Below are positions 17,421-26,558 of a stretch of DNA of 34,160 bases, in pieces; the first letter of the stretch is position 1, and every line of letters starts with the position of its first letter. Location: positions 98,714 to 132,873 of the forward strand of contig DAZF01000068.1 of the NCBI GenBank assembly GCA_002507205.1, read 5' to 3'. This DNA is from Methanolobus sp. UBA32 (GTDB lineage: Archaea; Halobacteriota; Methanosarcinia; Methanosarcinales; Methanosarcinaceae). Both the position numbers and the translations under genes were made by a program. The notes below the pieces were generated by a model. That model ran no database searches. It was not told the DNA's origin and was given only the letters and a program-made list of their open reading frames with translations.

Positions 17421-18239
17421 ATGATCGAGAATATTCTATGGATTGCTGTTGCTTTTATGCTTTTTGGGTCAATAATACCTAAGAGTATGAAGGCGCGCAG
17501 ATTATTATCTGCAACTGGATGGGGATTATTCTCCATACACTGGTTCTACCAGCCGATACACTATATTGAGATAGGGGATTACTTCAACGTAGCCCTTGTC
17601 ATTACTGTAGGAATCGTGTGCCTGATTATAGCACATACTATGGTCAAAGAATACCACAATAATGAAACTAGTCCCAGACCGGACATAACATCAATGGCAA
17701 CCAGCGCAACTGCACTTGGTTCCCTGTTCTATTTCCCTTTTGCACAGATGGATATTCTGAACGTCTGGATAATAAGCCAGGTAACAGATAACGTACTATG
17801 GATGTTACATTCCTTGGACGTACCTGCTAAAATGGTTGCATGGAACAAGATAGCACTAAACGGATATCAGGTAGAGATTATACTTGCATGCACAGCCATT
17901 GAAAGTATAGCACTGTTCATCGGCCTTATTGCATCCGTAAATGCACCATTCAAGAGACTGGCAGCCGCATTCATGGCATCTGTGCCTGTAATATACATAT
18001 TGAATATAATAAGAGATGCTTTTGTAATTGTAGCTTATGGATATCAATGGTTTGGTCCAAGTAGCTTTGATATCGCCCACCATACTATAGCGAAAATAGG
18101 ATCAGGTATTGCATTGTTCGTCATTGCATATGCAGTCATGCGTATTTTGCCTGAACTCATAGACCTGATAGAAGGAATCTGGCTTTTGGTTACCAGGTTC
18201 GTTCAGAAGCTATTATATAAAGTAGTAGGAAACCAATAA
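17421..18239 (+). CDS. artA: Archaeosortase A-like membrane transpeptidase
   Basis: Archaeosortases are polytopic membrane cysteine enzymes that cut the C-terminal sorting signal (PGF-CTERM type for ArtA) of surface proteins so that a lipid can be attached. The 272-residue protein has about eight hydrophobic segments. The family's catalytic cysteine is C157 in ILACTAIESIALF and the arginine is R198 in LNIIRDAFVIVAYG; the third active-site region is FDIAHHTIAKIGS (His220/221). AAAGGTG precedes ATG 17421. The stop codon abuts the asd start. Haloarchaeal work links ArtA to phosphatidylserine-type lipid enzymes, which is exactly the neighbourhood here. No PGF-CTERM target is encoded in the window. 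Confidence 0.92.
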   Translation: MIENILWIAVAFMLFGSIIPKSMKARRLLSATGWGLFSIHWFYQPIHYIEIGDYFNVALVITVGIVCLIIAHTMVKEYHNNETSPRPDITSMATSATALGSLFYFPFAQMDILNVWIISQVTDNVLWMLHSLDVPAKMVAWNKIALNGYQVEIILACTAIESIALFIGLIASVNAPFKRLAAAFMASVPVIYILNIIRDAFVIVAYGYQWFGPSSFDIAHHTIAKIGSGIALFVIAYAVMRILPELIDLIEGIWLLVTRFVQKLLYKVVGNQ

Positions 18240-18848
18240 ATGCTTGCTAAAGGTTCTTTTCCCTGGATAATCACATCCATTACTGCAGGTCTGGTCAGTT
18301 CCCTTGCATACTTCCTATATGAAGTCCCATATACAAGAGAAATAGCGATACTGGCTATGTCCGTAACAGTCTTTTTCCTCCTTTTTTTCAGAGACCCTGA
18401 AAGAGAAATAAAGGAACATGACAGCTATATGCTCTCACCTGCAGACGGAAAGATTGTTGACATAAGGGGCAGAAAGATATGCATATTTATGAATTTTCAG
18501 AATGTGCATGTTAACAGAGCACCCATCAATGGAAAGGTTCAAACAATAGAACACAAGAAAGGAGGATACATCCCCGCATTCTGTAAAGACTCTCATCGTA
18601 ATGAGAGAAGCCACATCCTCATAGAGACCGAACACGGGATTGTAGAGGTAATACAGATTGCCGGAACGGTTACCAGAAGAATTGTATCCTATGTCACAGA
18701 AGGAGACTATATGCAGCAGGGACAGCGCTTTGGAATGATTCGTTTTGGATCAAGGGTTGATGTAACTATTCCGGAGAACTTTGAAATTATAACTAAAAAA
18801 GGTGACCGGGTGTTTGCCGGCGAGACCGTGATCGCCAGAATAAGATAA
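18240..18848 (+). CDS. asd: Archaetidylserine decarboxylase (PSD-like)
   Basis: This enzyme removes CO2 from archaetidylserine to give archaetidylethanolamine. The 202-residue protein belongs to the short type II phosphatidylserine decarboxylases: two N-terminal hydrophobic segments (9-27, 34-50), then FFRDPERE, LSPADGKIVDI, MNFQNVHVNRAP and the self-cleavage site FGSRVD. Ser171 there becomes the pyruvoyl prosthetic group. ATG 18240 directly follows the artA stop and pssA follows after 5 bp, so the three are one transcription and translation unit. Confidence 0.95.
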   Translation: MLAKGSFPWIITSITAGLVSSLAYFLYEVPYTREIAILAMSVTVFFLLFFRDPEREIKEHDSYMLSPADGKIVDIRGRKICIFMNFQNVHVNRAPINGKVQTIEHKKGGYIPAFCKDSHRNERSHILIETEHGIVEVIQIAGTVTRRIVSYVTEGDYMQQGQRFGMIRFGSRVDVTIPENFEIITKKGDRVFAGETVIARIR

Positions 18849-18853
18849 AGGAC

Positions 18854-19525
18854 GTGAACCACATACTTCATACTTTAAAATTATCCGATTTTGTAACCCT
18901 TCTGAATGCAGTGTGTGGAATAGTGGCCATTCTTCTTTTACTGAATGGTTTTACATATCTGGCACCGCTACTGATACTTATTGCTGCTGTTGCAGATGGC
19001 CTTGACGGACATATTGCCAGAAAATTCTCATCCAGCGAGATAGGAGGAAATCTGGACTCGCTTGCCGATGTAATATCATTCGGTGTTGCACCTGTTGTTA
19101 TCACGTATGCCTTTGTAGAAAACGGAATGAAATACCTGATTCTGCCTGCATTGATATTTTACTTTATTTGCGGGATTCTCAGGCTTGCCAGATTCAACAC
19201 TATGCACATGGGACAGAATTCATTTAGAGGACTGCCGATTACAGCCGGAGGAATTGCCATGTCCGCATACCTGCTTATGGGAGAGAGATTCTTTGATGTA
19301 TACATTATGGCTTCTATAGCATTTATACTGGGAATTCTTATGGCAAGCAATATAATATATCTTAAAGCAAAAGATCAGAAGATACTCATACCACTCACAA
19401 TGATCTTTGCAGCAACAATAATTTCATATAATTTTGGCATCGACTACACCCATGCAATGGCAACGTTGCTATCAGGACTTATGGCAATGTACGTTGTTTC
19501 ACCAATAATCAGGAAAAATACATGA
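18854..19525 (+). CDS. pssA: Archaetidylserine synthase (CDP-alcohol phosphatidyltransferase)
   Basis: PssA exchanges CMP of CDP-archaeol for serine. The 223-residue membrane protein has the CDP-alcohol phosphatidyltransferase motif: ADGLDGHIARKF, then GGNLDSLADVISFG, with the catalytic Asp/Gly/Ala-Arg/Asp set complete. LARFNTM and FRGLPITAGG are typical of the serine synthase branch. It starts with GTG, AAAGGA being very close upstream. It supplies the substrate for Asd and, by analogy with haloarchaea, the lipid pathway needed for ArtA-dependent surface-protein anchoring. Its stop overlaps the first possible ATG of mptD. Confidence 0.94.
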   Translation: MNHILHTLKLSDFVTLLNAVCGIVAILLLLNGFTYLAPLLILIAAVADGLDGHIARKFSSSEIGGNLDSLADVISFGVAPVVITYAFVENGMKYLILPALIFYFICGILRLARFNTMHMGQNSFRGLPITAGGIAMSAYLLMGERFFDVYIMASIAFILGILMASNIIYLKAKDQKILIPLTMIFAATIISYNFGIDYTHAMATLLSGLMAMYVVSPIIRKNT

Positions 19526-19533
19526 GGGAGATC

Positions 19534-19893
19534 ATGCAGCAAAACGAAATAATTACGGACAGGGATAATGTACTTTTCGAGGCAGGAATTAAACTTGGTG
19601 CCCTTTACCACCAATTCACAGGCTCACCTGTTAATCTGAAGACCGCAGACAGCCTTGAGAAAGCAATACAGGAAAGTATTTCTGTTCAGCCATGTGTTGA
19701 AGATATCAAAGTTTCCATCAACAGGGACATGATCCGTTCTAAACTGAACAGTGAATATGGTTATTGTGAACTTGAGGGCCGCATGCTGGATGTCAGCATC
19801 ACTGCAAGTTTTAAAAGTGCAAAAGTGGACGTAAGTCTGGCATTTGACACAGAACTTGACTATCCACTTATGAAAATAGAAAAGATCTACTGA
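19534..19893 (+). CDS. mptD: Archaeal dihydroneopterin aldolase MptD
   Basis: MptD cleaves dihydroneopterin to 6-hydroxymethyl-dihydropterin in tetrahydromethanopterin biosynthesis. The family-specific [19 protein letters not shown] (about residues 16-34) is unmistakable, followed by [21 protein letters not shown] prefer ATG 19534 because GAGG lies 6 nt before it; ATG 19522, overlapping the pssA stop as ATGA, adds four residues. It is the last gene of the artA operon. Its 3' end overlaps that of convergent hisC by 7 nt. The functional link to the lipid genes is not obvious. Confidence 0.9.
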   Translation: MQQNEIITDRDNVLFEAGIKLGALYHQFTGSPVNLKTADSLEKAIQESISVQPCVEDIKVSINRDMIRSKLNSEYGYCELEGRMLDVSITASFKSAKVDVSLAFDTELDYPLMKIEKIY

Positions 19894-20987
19894 TCACTGC
19901 AAGCCTTTGATTCCTTAAAGGCTGCAACTACTTTTTCATTTTGTTCCTGTGTCCCCACAGTCACACGGATCAGAGAATCACCTGCATTCCTGAATGACCT
20001 GCAATCCCTGACAATTATGCCTTTCCTGAGAAGGGATTCTGCCACATCCCTGGCAATCAGGGGTGAAACATCTACAAGCACGAAATTAGCCTGTGAATCA
20101 TACACCTTGAAAGGGATGTTACCTACAAGAAAAGCGCGTCCTTCAGTTGTGAATGAAATACTCTTCTCAAGATACTCTTTATCAGAAAGAGCTGCCACTC
20201 CAGCCATGACTGCAGGATAACTCACATTGAAAGGAGTTGCTATCTTCATGTACTCTGTCTTCAACCAGGCAGGCATAAGCCCGTATCCGATCCTCAGTCC
20301 GGCAAGCCCGAATGCCTTGGAAAAAGTCCTGCCGATGATGATATTGTCGTATTCTGACACAAGGTGAGAGAGGTTGCGGTCTGCAAACTCAACATATGCC
20401 TCGTCCACGAATACAAGTCCCTTTGTAGACTCAAGAATTTCACGTACTTCAGCCTCATCCATTAATTTCCCGGTAGGATTATTCGGGGAACACAGGAAGA
20501 CAACCTTCGTCTTTTCTGAGATAGCAGCTTTTATTGCTGCCACATCAAACGCAAGCTCGTCGCCCGGAGCCACATGGATGGCAACAGCACCATTCGCCCG
20601 GGCTGAAATCTCATAATAGGAGAATGTGGGAGAAGGCAATACAACCTCATCACCCGGCATTATGAGTAACCTCATCAGATTATCGAGAAGGCCATCCATA
20701 CCGGGCCCTGAAGCGCATATATTCTCTGCAGGAAGACCTGTGTAGACCGATATTGCATCTACCAATTCTGATGCATCAGCTGATGGATATATATTGACCT
20801 TTGAGGCATTGGATACCAGAGCTTCAACTGCCAGTGGGGATGGACCCAGTACATTCTCATTTGAGCCCAATTTGATAATCCCGGATGGTTCAATACCGTA
20901 TTTCGTTGCTATTTCCTCTATGGACTTCCCAGGAACGTATTCGTCAATGGAGGCAACAACATCTTTTATAAGCTCAGGCCTGCTCAA
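19887..20987 (-). CDS. hisC: Histidinol-phosphate aminotransferase
   Basis: HisC converts imidazole-acetol phosphate and glutamate to histidinol phosphate. The 366-residue fold type I PLP enzyme shows [18 protein letters not shown] at its start, [23 protein letters not shown], the PLP-lysine segment [17 protein letters not shown], and [21 protein letters not shown] at the C-terminus. The start codon is TTG 20987, with GGTGA 7 nt upstream inside the end of argD; the genes overlap by 14 nt. No other his genes are in the window. Some archaeal HisC-like enzymes have related substrates, but the [15 protein letters not shown] tail supports HisC. Confidence 0.92.
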   Translation of the reverse strand: MSRPELIKDVVASIDEYVPGKSIEEIATKYGIEPSGIIKLGSNENVLGPSPLAVEALVSNASKVNIYPSADASELVDAISVYTGLPAENICASGPGMDGLLDNLMRLLIMPGDEVVLPSPTFSYYEISARANGAVAIHVAPGDELAFDVAAIKAAISEKTKVVFLCSPNNPTGKLMDEAEVREILESTKGLVFVDEAYVEFADRNLSHLVSEYDNIIIGRTFSKAFGLAGLRIGYGLMPAWLKTEYMKIATPFNVSYPAVMAGVAALSDKEYLEKSISFTTEGRAFLVGNIPFKVYDSQANFVLVDVSPLIARDVAESLLRKGIIVRDCRSFRNAGDSLIRVTVGTQEQNEKVVAAFKESKACSDQ

Positions 20988-22149
20988 GCACGTTCACCAC
21001 CCGATCGATTTCCTCTTTCGTAATAACCAGAGGCGGTGCGATACGCAGAACTGTTTCAGATGTGCAGTTTAGAAGTACACCGTTCTTGCGGCCATGCTCA
21101 ACAAGATCAGCACATTTGCGGTCGAACTGAACACCCAGCATAAGGCCCTTTCCACGGACTTCAATAAGCCCTTCTGTAGATAGTTTTGTTAGTTCATTAC
21201 GGAAATATTCACCAATCTCCTTTGAGCGCTGGATGAGATTCTCTTCACGGATAATTTCAATTGATGCAAGTGCTGCTGCGCAAGCCAAAGGACTGCCTCC
21301 GAATGTTGCGGCATGCTCACCACGGCCAAAGGAAACGCCTTCACGTGCAGCAATAGCACCCATAGGGAATCCGCCACCAATTGCCTTGGCCATTGTCATG
21401 ATATCCGGCTCAACACCGAAGTGTTCTTTACAGAACCATGTTCCAGTCCTTCCAAAACCGGTCTGTACCTCATCAAAGATGAGGAGAGTCTCATTTTCAT
21501 CACATATCTTGCGGACTTCTTTCAGATAGCCCTCTGATGGCACGTTTATACCGCCCTCGCCCTGTATCGGTTCAACTATTACTGCTGCCGTATTAGGAGT
21601 GATGGAATCTGCTACTGCCTGTGTGTCATCGAAAGGAACGAACATCTCTTCCTGGACCAGAGGCTTGAAAGGAGCACGATACATATCCTTGTAGGTCAGG
21701 CTCAGGGCACCCATAGTACGCCCGTGGAAGGAATGCTCTACAGCTATAAAATCGGTCTTTTTAGTATGGACCCTTGCAAGTTTCATTGCAGCTTCAACTG
21801 CCTCGGTACCCGAGTTACAGAAGAACACACGGTCCATTCCAGTCACATTTACCAGTTGCTCGGCAAGCTGAGCCTGTGGTTCAGTGTAGTAGAGGTTAGA
21901 GACGTGCATCAGTTTTTCTGCCTGATCCTTTATTGCCTCTACAAGATGCGGGTGGCAGTGACCCACGTTGTTCACTGCGATACCGGCAACACAGTCTATG
22001 TATTCCCGGCCTTCAATATCATAGACAGTTGAACCTTTTCCGCTGGCAATGACTATTGGCTGGCGGCCGTAGGTTTGCATTACATATTTTGAATCCTTGT
22101 CGAAGATAGATTGGGAATCCAATGATGATGAAATATAATCTTGTTCCAA
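20974..22149 (-). CDS. argD: Acetylornithine aminotransferase
   Basis: ArgD makes N-acetylornithine in arginine biosynthesis and may also serve in lysine-type pathways. The 391-residue class III aminotransferase has [75 protein letters not shown] and the PLP lysine in [13 protein letters not shown]. The start codon is TTG 22149, chosen because AAAGGTG lies 5 nt upstream and no ATG occurs before MQTYGRQP. It overlaps hisC by 14 nt, forming a two-gene amino-acid aminotransferase operon. Confidence 0.94.
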   Translation of the reverse strand: MEQDYISSSLDSQSIFDKDSKYVMQTYGRQPIVIASGKGSTVYDIEGREYIDCVAGIAVNNVGHCHPHLVEAIKDQAEKLMHVSNLYYTEPQAQLAEQLVNVTGMDRVFFCNSGTEAVEAAMKLARVHTKKTDFIAVEHSFHGRTMGALSLTYKDMYRAPFKPLVQEEMFVPFDDTQAVADSITPNTAAVIVEPIQGEGGINVPSEGYLKEVRKICDENETLLIFDEVQTGFGRTGTWFCKEHFGVEPDIMTMAKAIGGGFPMGAIAAREGVSFGRGEHAATFGGSPLACAAALASIEIIREENLIQRSKEIGEYFRNELTKLSTEGLIEVRGKGLMLGVQFDRKCADLVEHGRKNGVLLNCTSETVLRIAPPLVITKEEIDRVVNVLEQA

Positions 22150-22221
22150 ATTAACACCTTTTCATTATAATATTAGAACCTGTTTTAAATCTGACTCTCG
22201 ATACCAACGAAAGCAAGTAAA

Positions 22222-22256
22222 AATAGAAATGATGGTGACCTTTGAATAGGTCAACC
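22222..22256 (-). terminator. Terminator after the 22.3 kb membrane protein
   Basis: On the minus strand GGTTGACC pairs with GGTCACC across an 8-nt loop (22234-22256, one bulged T). It starts 4 nt after the stop codon and is followed by ATCATTTCTATTTTTA. Confidence 0.55.
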
Positions 22257-22259
22257 ACT

Positions 22260-22601
22260 TTAAAGAATACGTCTGTTAGGGACCTTTATCGCCACATAGA
22301 GGTGATAAAGGAAAACAAGAATTGAAAACTGGAAAATTGTAAGCAGTATACCTTTTGCCGCATCATTCTGTGTACTCCCAGGAATTGAATTCACTGACAC
22401 CAGTGCTTCAAAAAGATAAAGCAGGAAACCAATTGAAAGGAAGATAAAGTACTTTTTAAGATTTTTAAAAGACACATATATGCGTGATCGAATAACATCG
22501 GCATCTAATTTCAGAAGTAGGTGAGATGTCAGCAAGGACAAAATAACTATGCATAAACGGACTGCAAGGTCCATGAAATTGAAGATTGAAATTGAATTCA
22601 T
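22260..22601 (-). CDS. Uncharacterised three-helix membrane protein
   Basis: No family recognised. Three hydrophobic stretches lie at about residues 9-32, 48-70 and 83-107, with a basic loop between the first two (RSRIYVSFKNLKKYF). I place the start at ATG 22601 because GAGGGG lies 6 nt upstream; ATG 22607 is two codons earlier and sits on the ribosome site itself. A TATTTTATATTTATAC promoter-like region near 22640-22655 and a hairpin terminator show it is monocistronic. Codon use looks like the neighbours. Confidence 0.75.
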   Translation of the reverse strand: MNSISIFNFMDLAVRLCIVILSLLTSHLLLKLDADVIRSRIYVSFKNLKKYFIFLSIGFLLYLFEALVSVNSIPGSTQNDAAKGILLTIFQFSILVFLYHLYVAIKVPNRRIL

Positions 22602-22708
22602 AACCATCCCCTCATTAACGTGTGTATCATCCTGTGTATAAATATAAAATATCCAGTTCTATCAACTGACTATTGCATACCCTAATATATGACTACATAT
22701 ATATAAAT

Positions 22709-23539
22709 TTAGATATCCAATTGCATCAATTCGTTGTCACTTAAACCTGCATCTTCGTCACGTTCAAAGATGATACCACCTGGTGCACGCATTAAACCAT
22801 CCACCCGTGCGCTTTCATGAATAGTTATTGACTGGGAATTTATCTCACCCAGAACATGAGTTCCGGCTGCAATGTACACGTTGCCCCTTGAGATAATGTT
22901 TCCATGGATGACATTGTCTGTTCCGAGTTTTACATCCTGGATGGTACGTATGCTTCCATAAAGTGTGGTATCGTTTGCCATTTCAAGTGAGGTGGCGCGT
23001 ATATTGCCAACAAGCCTGCATTTGCTCCCTATGATAGCATTTGATGGTACTTTCATGGAATCCATTGATATTTTGGAACCGTTGGGAATTATCATGGAAT
23101 TGAGCCCTATAGACTCAACATCATCCTCGAATAGATCCTCTAATGCCTTCTCGACTTCCTCGTCCTTTCCAAGCCTTAGGAGTTCACTGATGTAAAGGAA
23201 AAGATAAACGATGACAGGAACAGGATTCCTTACGACAATCCATCCTTTTGCCTCAAAACCACCATTGATCTTTACATCATTGCCGATATCAAGATCGCTT
23301 TTTACCACCAGTTTTCCTTCAATGGTGACAAATTCACCGATATAGGCATTCTTATCGGTTTTGACATTCCCGCCTATCTGTGACCAGATATCGATCCTCG
23401 TATCACCGGTAGAGATCAGATCCCCGGAAAGAGTGACCCTCTCTCCCAATATTATTGAATTTGCAATGATACCGTATTTGATATCAGAGTGATTTCCAGC
23501 AATGACATCCCCATCTACGACTATTGTATGCTCTTCCAT
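22709..23539 (-). CDS. Polymer-forming (bactofilin-like) beta-helix protein
   Basis: The product is made of short beta-strand repeats with isoleucine/valine ladders (GIIANSIILGERVTLSGDL, GEFVTIEGKLVVKSDLDIG, VIHGNIISRGNVYIAAGTH) as in bactofilins and hexapeptide left-handed helices. A central insert (VRNPVPVIVYLFLYISELLRLG) is a short hydrophobic segment that may contact the membrane. I recall related proteins annotated as polymer-forming cytoskeletal or acyltransferase proteins in methanogens. The frame stays open and protein-like upstream of ATG 23539 (EEEIFKTFVIPDNTR), with an in-frame ATA at 23587 and GGAG before it, so the N-terminus is probably longer. Confidence 0.8.
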   Translation of the reverse strand: MEEHTIVVDGDVIAGNHSDIKYGIIANSIILGERVTLSGDLISTGDTRIDIWSQIGGNVKTDKNAYIGEFVTIEGKLVVKSDLDIGNDVKINGGFEAKGWIVVRNPVPVIVYLFLYISELLRLGKDEEVEKALEDLFEDDVESIGLNSMIIPNGSKISMDSMKVPSNAIIGSKCRLVGNIRATSLEMANDTTLYGSIRTIQDVKLGTDNVIHGNIISRGNVYIAAGTHVLGEINSQSITIHESARVDGLMRAPGGIIFERDEDAGLSDNELMQLDI

Positions 23540-23665
23540 TCTGGTATTATCTGGAATTACAAAGGTCTTAAAAATCTCCTCTTCTATACTTTCACTCTCC
23601 GGCGGGGGATAAACTGTATCAAATGCATTAATATGACTTTATTTCCACGTATTTAATAGATATAG

Positions 23666-23675
23666 ATTTATAAAT
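23666..23675 (-). promoter_or_regulatory. TATA box for the bactofilin-like gene
   Basis: ATTTATAAAT is a palindromic TATA element. On the minus strand it predicts transcription starting near 23645, about 58 nt before the ATA at 23587 and 106 nt before ATG 23539. Confidence 0.4.
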
Positions 23676-23682
23676 ACTTATT

Positions 23683-24156
23683 CTAGGATTGTGCTATCCC
23701 TCGCCTTACATCAACCGCAGGACCCCTGTCCATGCGAATGGCTTCATGCGGCGACAATAATAACTGACCTGTAGCCATAATTACATCAGACTCATCAACG
23801 ACTATCACTTCATCGCCTGCCCTGAGTTCAGGATCAACATCCATTACATGTTTAGCAAAAGCAGTCTTACCTTTTGACACAAAAGGTGCTGCATCTTCAC
23901 ATATGACTACCCTTGATGCAGGTTTTGCAAGCATCCCGTGCAAGGCAACCGCACCATCAATGCTGAGAGTAAGCATACCATCCTTCGCACGAACAGTTGC
24001 CATATGCTTACCATTATACTGGACCTGCCGGACACGCTTGGTTTTTGAAAGCTGGAATGTGACCCCATCAGGGAAAAGGATTTCTCCACAGCCTTTCCCA
24101 AACTGGATATCAGCCATTATTCGTACTTTTTTGAGATTCTTATCAGCATTGCTCAT
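23683..24156 (-). CDS. PUA-domain RNA-binding protein
   Basis: The C-terminal half is a PUA domain: RVVICEDAAPFVSKGKTAFAKHV, then DPELRAGDEVIVVDESDVIMATGQLLLS and a PAVDVRRG end. These are found in RNA-modification enzymes and ribosome-associated proteins. The N-terminal half resembles the domain that precedes PUA in archaeosine-type tRNA-guanine transglycosylases, but no catalytic domain is present. The frame opens at ATG 24213; I choose ATG 24156 (MSNADKNL) because a CTTATACTTTA element lies about 22 nt upstream, implying a leaderless mRNA, and the extra 19 residues are hydrophobic and unlike the family. It may bind tRNA or rRNA; the target is unknown. Confidence 0.83.
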   Translation of the reverse strand: MSNADKNLKKVRIMADIQFGKGCGEILFPDGVTFQLSKTKRVRQVQYNGKHMATVRAKDGMLTLSIDGAVALHGMLAKPASRVVICEDAAPFVSKGKTAFAKHVMDVDPELRAGDEVIVVDESDVIMATGQLLLSPHEAIRMDRGPAVDVRRGIAQS

Positions 24157-24265
24157 AGATGCTAGATAAAGTATAAGTTTTAAAATGATAGCGGTTAATT
24201 GGGATTTATTCATCCCTTATATCAGAGAGTTTACTGTAATGGCTATATAAAGAATATCGAACAGA

Positions 24266-24276
24266 TTTATATATAA
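24266..24276 (+). promoter_or_regulatory. TATA box for the predicted small RNA
   Basis: TTTATATATAA on the plus strand is preceded by purine-rich CGAACAGA (possible BRE). Its centre is about 25 bp from 24296, where the RNA's basal stem begins. Confidence 0.55.
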
Positions 24277-24293
24277 TAATAGCCAATTATATG

Positions 24294-24422
24294 TTGAGGA
24301 AACGGGTACAACTGCTTGCAACTGTATTCAAGGTATAGTAACTGTAATCAAGCAAAACCATTCATCCCCTCAAACATGTCCCCGTTTCCTCGTTGCTCAA
24401 TAATAGAGCTAAACCTTTTTTT
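24294..24422 (+). ncRNA. Predicted structured small RNA between the PUA gene and rtcB
   Basis: The stretch has no credible reading frame but the full layout of an RNA gene. A strong TATA box ends 20 nt upstream. GAGGAAACGGG (24296-24306) pairs perfectly with CCCGTTTCCTC (24381-24391), and two further pairs beyond one mismatch close a 74-nt interior. A second hairpin GCTC-AATAATA-GAGC is followed by CCTTTTTTT (24416-24422). The interior holds AACTG at 24310, 24320 and 24340, the last two within 13-mers differing at one base. I do not recognise a known family (not RNase P, SRP, C/D or H/ACA by eye). Both flanking protein genes run on the opposite strand. Confidence 0.6.
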
Positions 24423-24488
24423 CGGAAAATCATACTCCGCTAGTTAAATCTTTTTTGCTTTTAAGCATATATAACTAAAATAAAAAGA

Positions 24489-24506
24489 GGTTAACAGAAT
24501 TTAACC
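24489..24506 (-). terminator. Terminator after rtcB
   Basis: GGTTAA-ATTCTG-TTAACC on the minus strand overlaps the rtcB stop codon and is followed by TCTTTTTATTTT. Confidence 0.65.
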
Positions 24507-25967
24507 TTTAACGACTCCCATAGGGAGAACGCGTGCAACCTTTGTGGCAATACCAAGATTGTGCACAACATCAACAACATCACTGCTGGATTTGTATACC
24601 TCAGGCGCTTCCTCGGCTATGAGTGAAGGTTGGGTTGCCCTTACGATGATTCCCTGTGCTTTCAGCTCTTTCTGAATCTCTTCACCACGTAGCTCATGCT
24701 TTGCACTCTTACGACTCATGACCCTTCCGGCACCATGACAGGCACTGCCGAATGTAAGTTCCATTGCAGCAGGACATCCTTTGAGAATGTAGGATGCTGT
24801 GCCCATACTTCCCGGAATTATAACAGGTTGCCCTATATTTTGATAGTCCGCAGGGACTTCAGGGTGGCCTGCAGGGAATGCACGTGTGGCCCCTTTCCTG
24901 TGGACATATACCTCTTTGACCACACCATCGATGGTGTGTTTCTCAAGTTTTGCAACGTTATGGGCAACATCATAAACAAGATCAAGACCAAGCTCTCCAA
25001 ATTCCTCTTTAAAGAAACTATCAAAGACCTCACGTGCCCAGTGCATTATCACCTGGCGATTGACCCATGCATAATTTGCCGCACACGTCATCGCCTTGAA
25101 ATAATCCTGTGCTTCCCCTGATTCCGCAGGAGCACATGCAAGCTGCTTATCCGGAAGTGTTATCTTATACTTTTTGGAGGCCTGTGAAAGCACTTGCAGA
25201 TGGTCCGTGCATATCTGATGCCCCGCTCCACGGGAACCACAGTGTATCATAAAGGTAATCTGCCCTTCCTTCAGGCCGAATGCCTCAGCGGCTTCCTCAT
25301 CATATATCTTATCCACATACTGGACCTCAAGGAAATGGTTGCCGCTTCCGAGGGTTCCGATCTGTGGCCTGCCCCTTTTGCGGGCCTTTATACTCACCTT
25401 TGAAGGATCTGCACCCGGCATTGTACCGTTGCTTTCACAATGGCTGATATCCCCTTCTACGCCATACCCATTCTCTACAGCCCAACGGACCCCATGTACA
25501 AAAATATCATCGAGTTCTTTATCATTGACCTTTCTGCGGCTCTTTGAGCCAACACCTGATGGAATGGCCTCAAACAGAGCATCCAGTAGTTCCGGAAGTT
25601 TCGGCCGGACATCTTCCTCTGAAAGATTGGAGCGTATAAGGCGCACCCCGCAATTGATATCAAAACCAACTCCACCAGGACTTATCACACCTTCGTGTTT
25701 ATCAAAGGCAGCAACTCCTCCAATAGAGAAACCATAACCAAGGTGTGCATCCGGCATTGCCATAGAATACTTCTGAATGCCTGGAAGTGAAGCTACATTA
25801 GCAACCTGATCAATGGTCTCCTTTTCAAGTATATCGGTAAGGGTTTTTGACACGAATATCCTTCCGGGAACGTTCATCCCCGGTTTGAAGTTTACGGGCA
25901 CCTCCCATGTGTTATCATCGACCTTAGTAAGAATATCCAGAACGGAACTTTCATTTTCCTGTGACAT
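24501..25967 (-). CDS. rtcB: tRNA-splicing RNA ligase RtcB
   Basis: RtcB joins 2',3'-cyclic phosphate (3'-phosphate) and 5'-OH RNA ends, sealing split tRNA exons. The 488-residue protein has all expected metal ligands: D103 and C106 (GFDINCGVR), H211 ([10 protein letters not shown]), H242 ([12 protein letters not shown]) and H336 (DVAHNVAK). It also has the guanylylated H411 in [13 protein letters not shown]. No intein is present; some archaeal rtcB genes carry one. GAGGAA lies before ATG 25967. Archease lies directly upstream (92 bp) on the same strand, the usual pairing, and a TATA-like CTTATTATC between them suggests rtcB also has its own promoter. Confidence 0.97.
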   Translation of the reverse strand: MSQENESSVLDILTKVDDNTWEVPVNFKPGMNVPGRIFVSKTLTDILEKETIDQVANVASLPGIQKYSMAMPDAHLGYGFSIGGVAAFDKHEGVISPGGVGFDINCGVRLIRSNLSEEDVRPKLPELLDALFEAIPSGVGSKSRRKVNDKELDDIFVHGVRWAVENGYGVEGDISHCESNGTMPGADPSKVSIKARKRGRPQIGTLGSGNHFLEVQYVDKIYDEEAAEAFGLKEGQITFMIHCGSRGAGHQICTDHLQVLSQASKKYKITLPDKQLACAPAESGEAQDYFKAMTCAANYAWVNRQVIMHWAREVFDSFFKEEFGELGLDLVYDVAHNVAKLEKHTIDGVVKEVYVHRKGATRAFPAGHPEVPADYQNIGQPVIIPGSMGTASYILKGCPAAMELTFGSACHGAGRVMSRKSAKHELRGEEIQKELKAQGIIVRATQPSLIAEEAPEVYKSSSDVVDVVHNLGIATKVARVLPMGVVKG

Positions 25968-26059
25968 CGTTTATTCCTCTTTTCAAACATCTATAATCAA
26001 GACTATATGCTCTAAACGTATGAATATATTGATAATAAGAAATTTCTACAATGGGATTA

Positions 26060-26503
26060 TCAGGTATCCACTGTTGCCTGTATCATCCAGCCATCATCGG
26101 TCTTTTCTATTTTCATATCGTTGTATGTGGCTGCTTTTACTTCGGTATCAAACACATGAACAGAGAGATCCATTGCTTCTCCCGACAGAGTTGCGGACAT
26201 GGAACATTCGTCATCGCAGACATTCAACTCGTTGACCCTGACGCGACCAAAGACCATCTCATCAACCTCAAAAACAAAAAGGATTTCGGAAAGCCAGTCA
26301 AAAAGAAGACTATCGAGGTCAGGAGAACTCAGTTCGACATCCACTGATGAGCTGATCTTCACTGAACTGGTATCGACCATGACGTTGAGCATGGCCAGGG
26401 CAGCGTTCTGGAAGGCCTCCTCAAGGGTTTTACCATAAGCTCGAAATTTGGCATCGGCTGTGTGTTCCAGATACTCGAAATCCTTGTTCATATCAGATGA
26501 CAT
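26060..26503 (-). CDS. Archease, RtcB activator
   Basis: Archease helps RtcB bind GTP and complete multiple turnovers. The 147-residue protein has the diagnostic N-terminus FEYLEHTADAKFRAYGKTLEEAFQNAALAMLNVM (residues 9-42), the SLLFDWLSEILFVFEVDE helix, VKAATYNDMKI near the end, and a metal-binding acidic C-terminus. M5 (MNKDFEYLEH) is an alternative start. An AATTATATCC element just upstream suggests its own promoter, after a weak hairpin ending the preceding gene. Confidence 0.95.
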   Translation of the reverse strand: MSSDMNKDFEYLEHTADAKFRAYGKTLEEAFQNAALAMLNVMVDTSSVKISSSVDVELSSPDLDSLLFDWLSEILFVFEVDEMVFGRVRVNELNVCDDECSMSATLSGEAMDLSVHVFDTEVKAATYNDMKIEKTDDGWMIQATVDT

Positions 26504-26558
26504 GAACCTTAATTGATCTGGATATAATTAAATTAGCCCCCCTTGAGCAGGGACTTTA

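Noticed and set aside
24294..24422. Reading the small-RNA interval as a CRISPR fragment or as a 5' UTR of the PUA gene
   Set aside because: The short repeats are only 13 bp with 20-nt period and two copies, and the T-tract and TATA box are oriented on the plus strand, opposite to the PUA gene.
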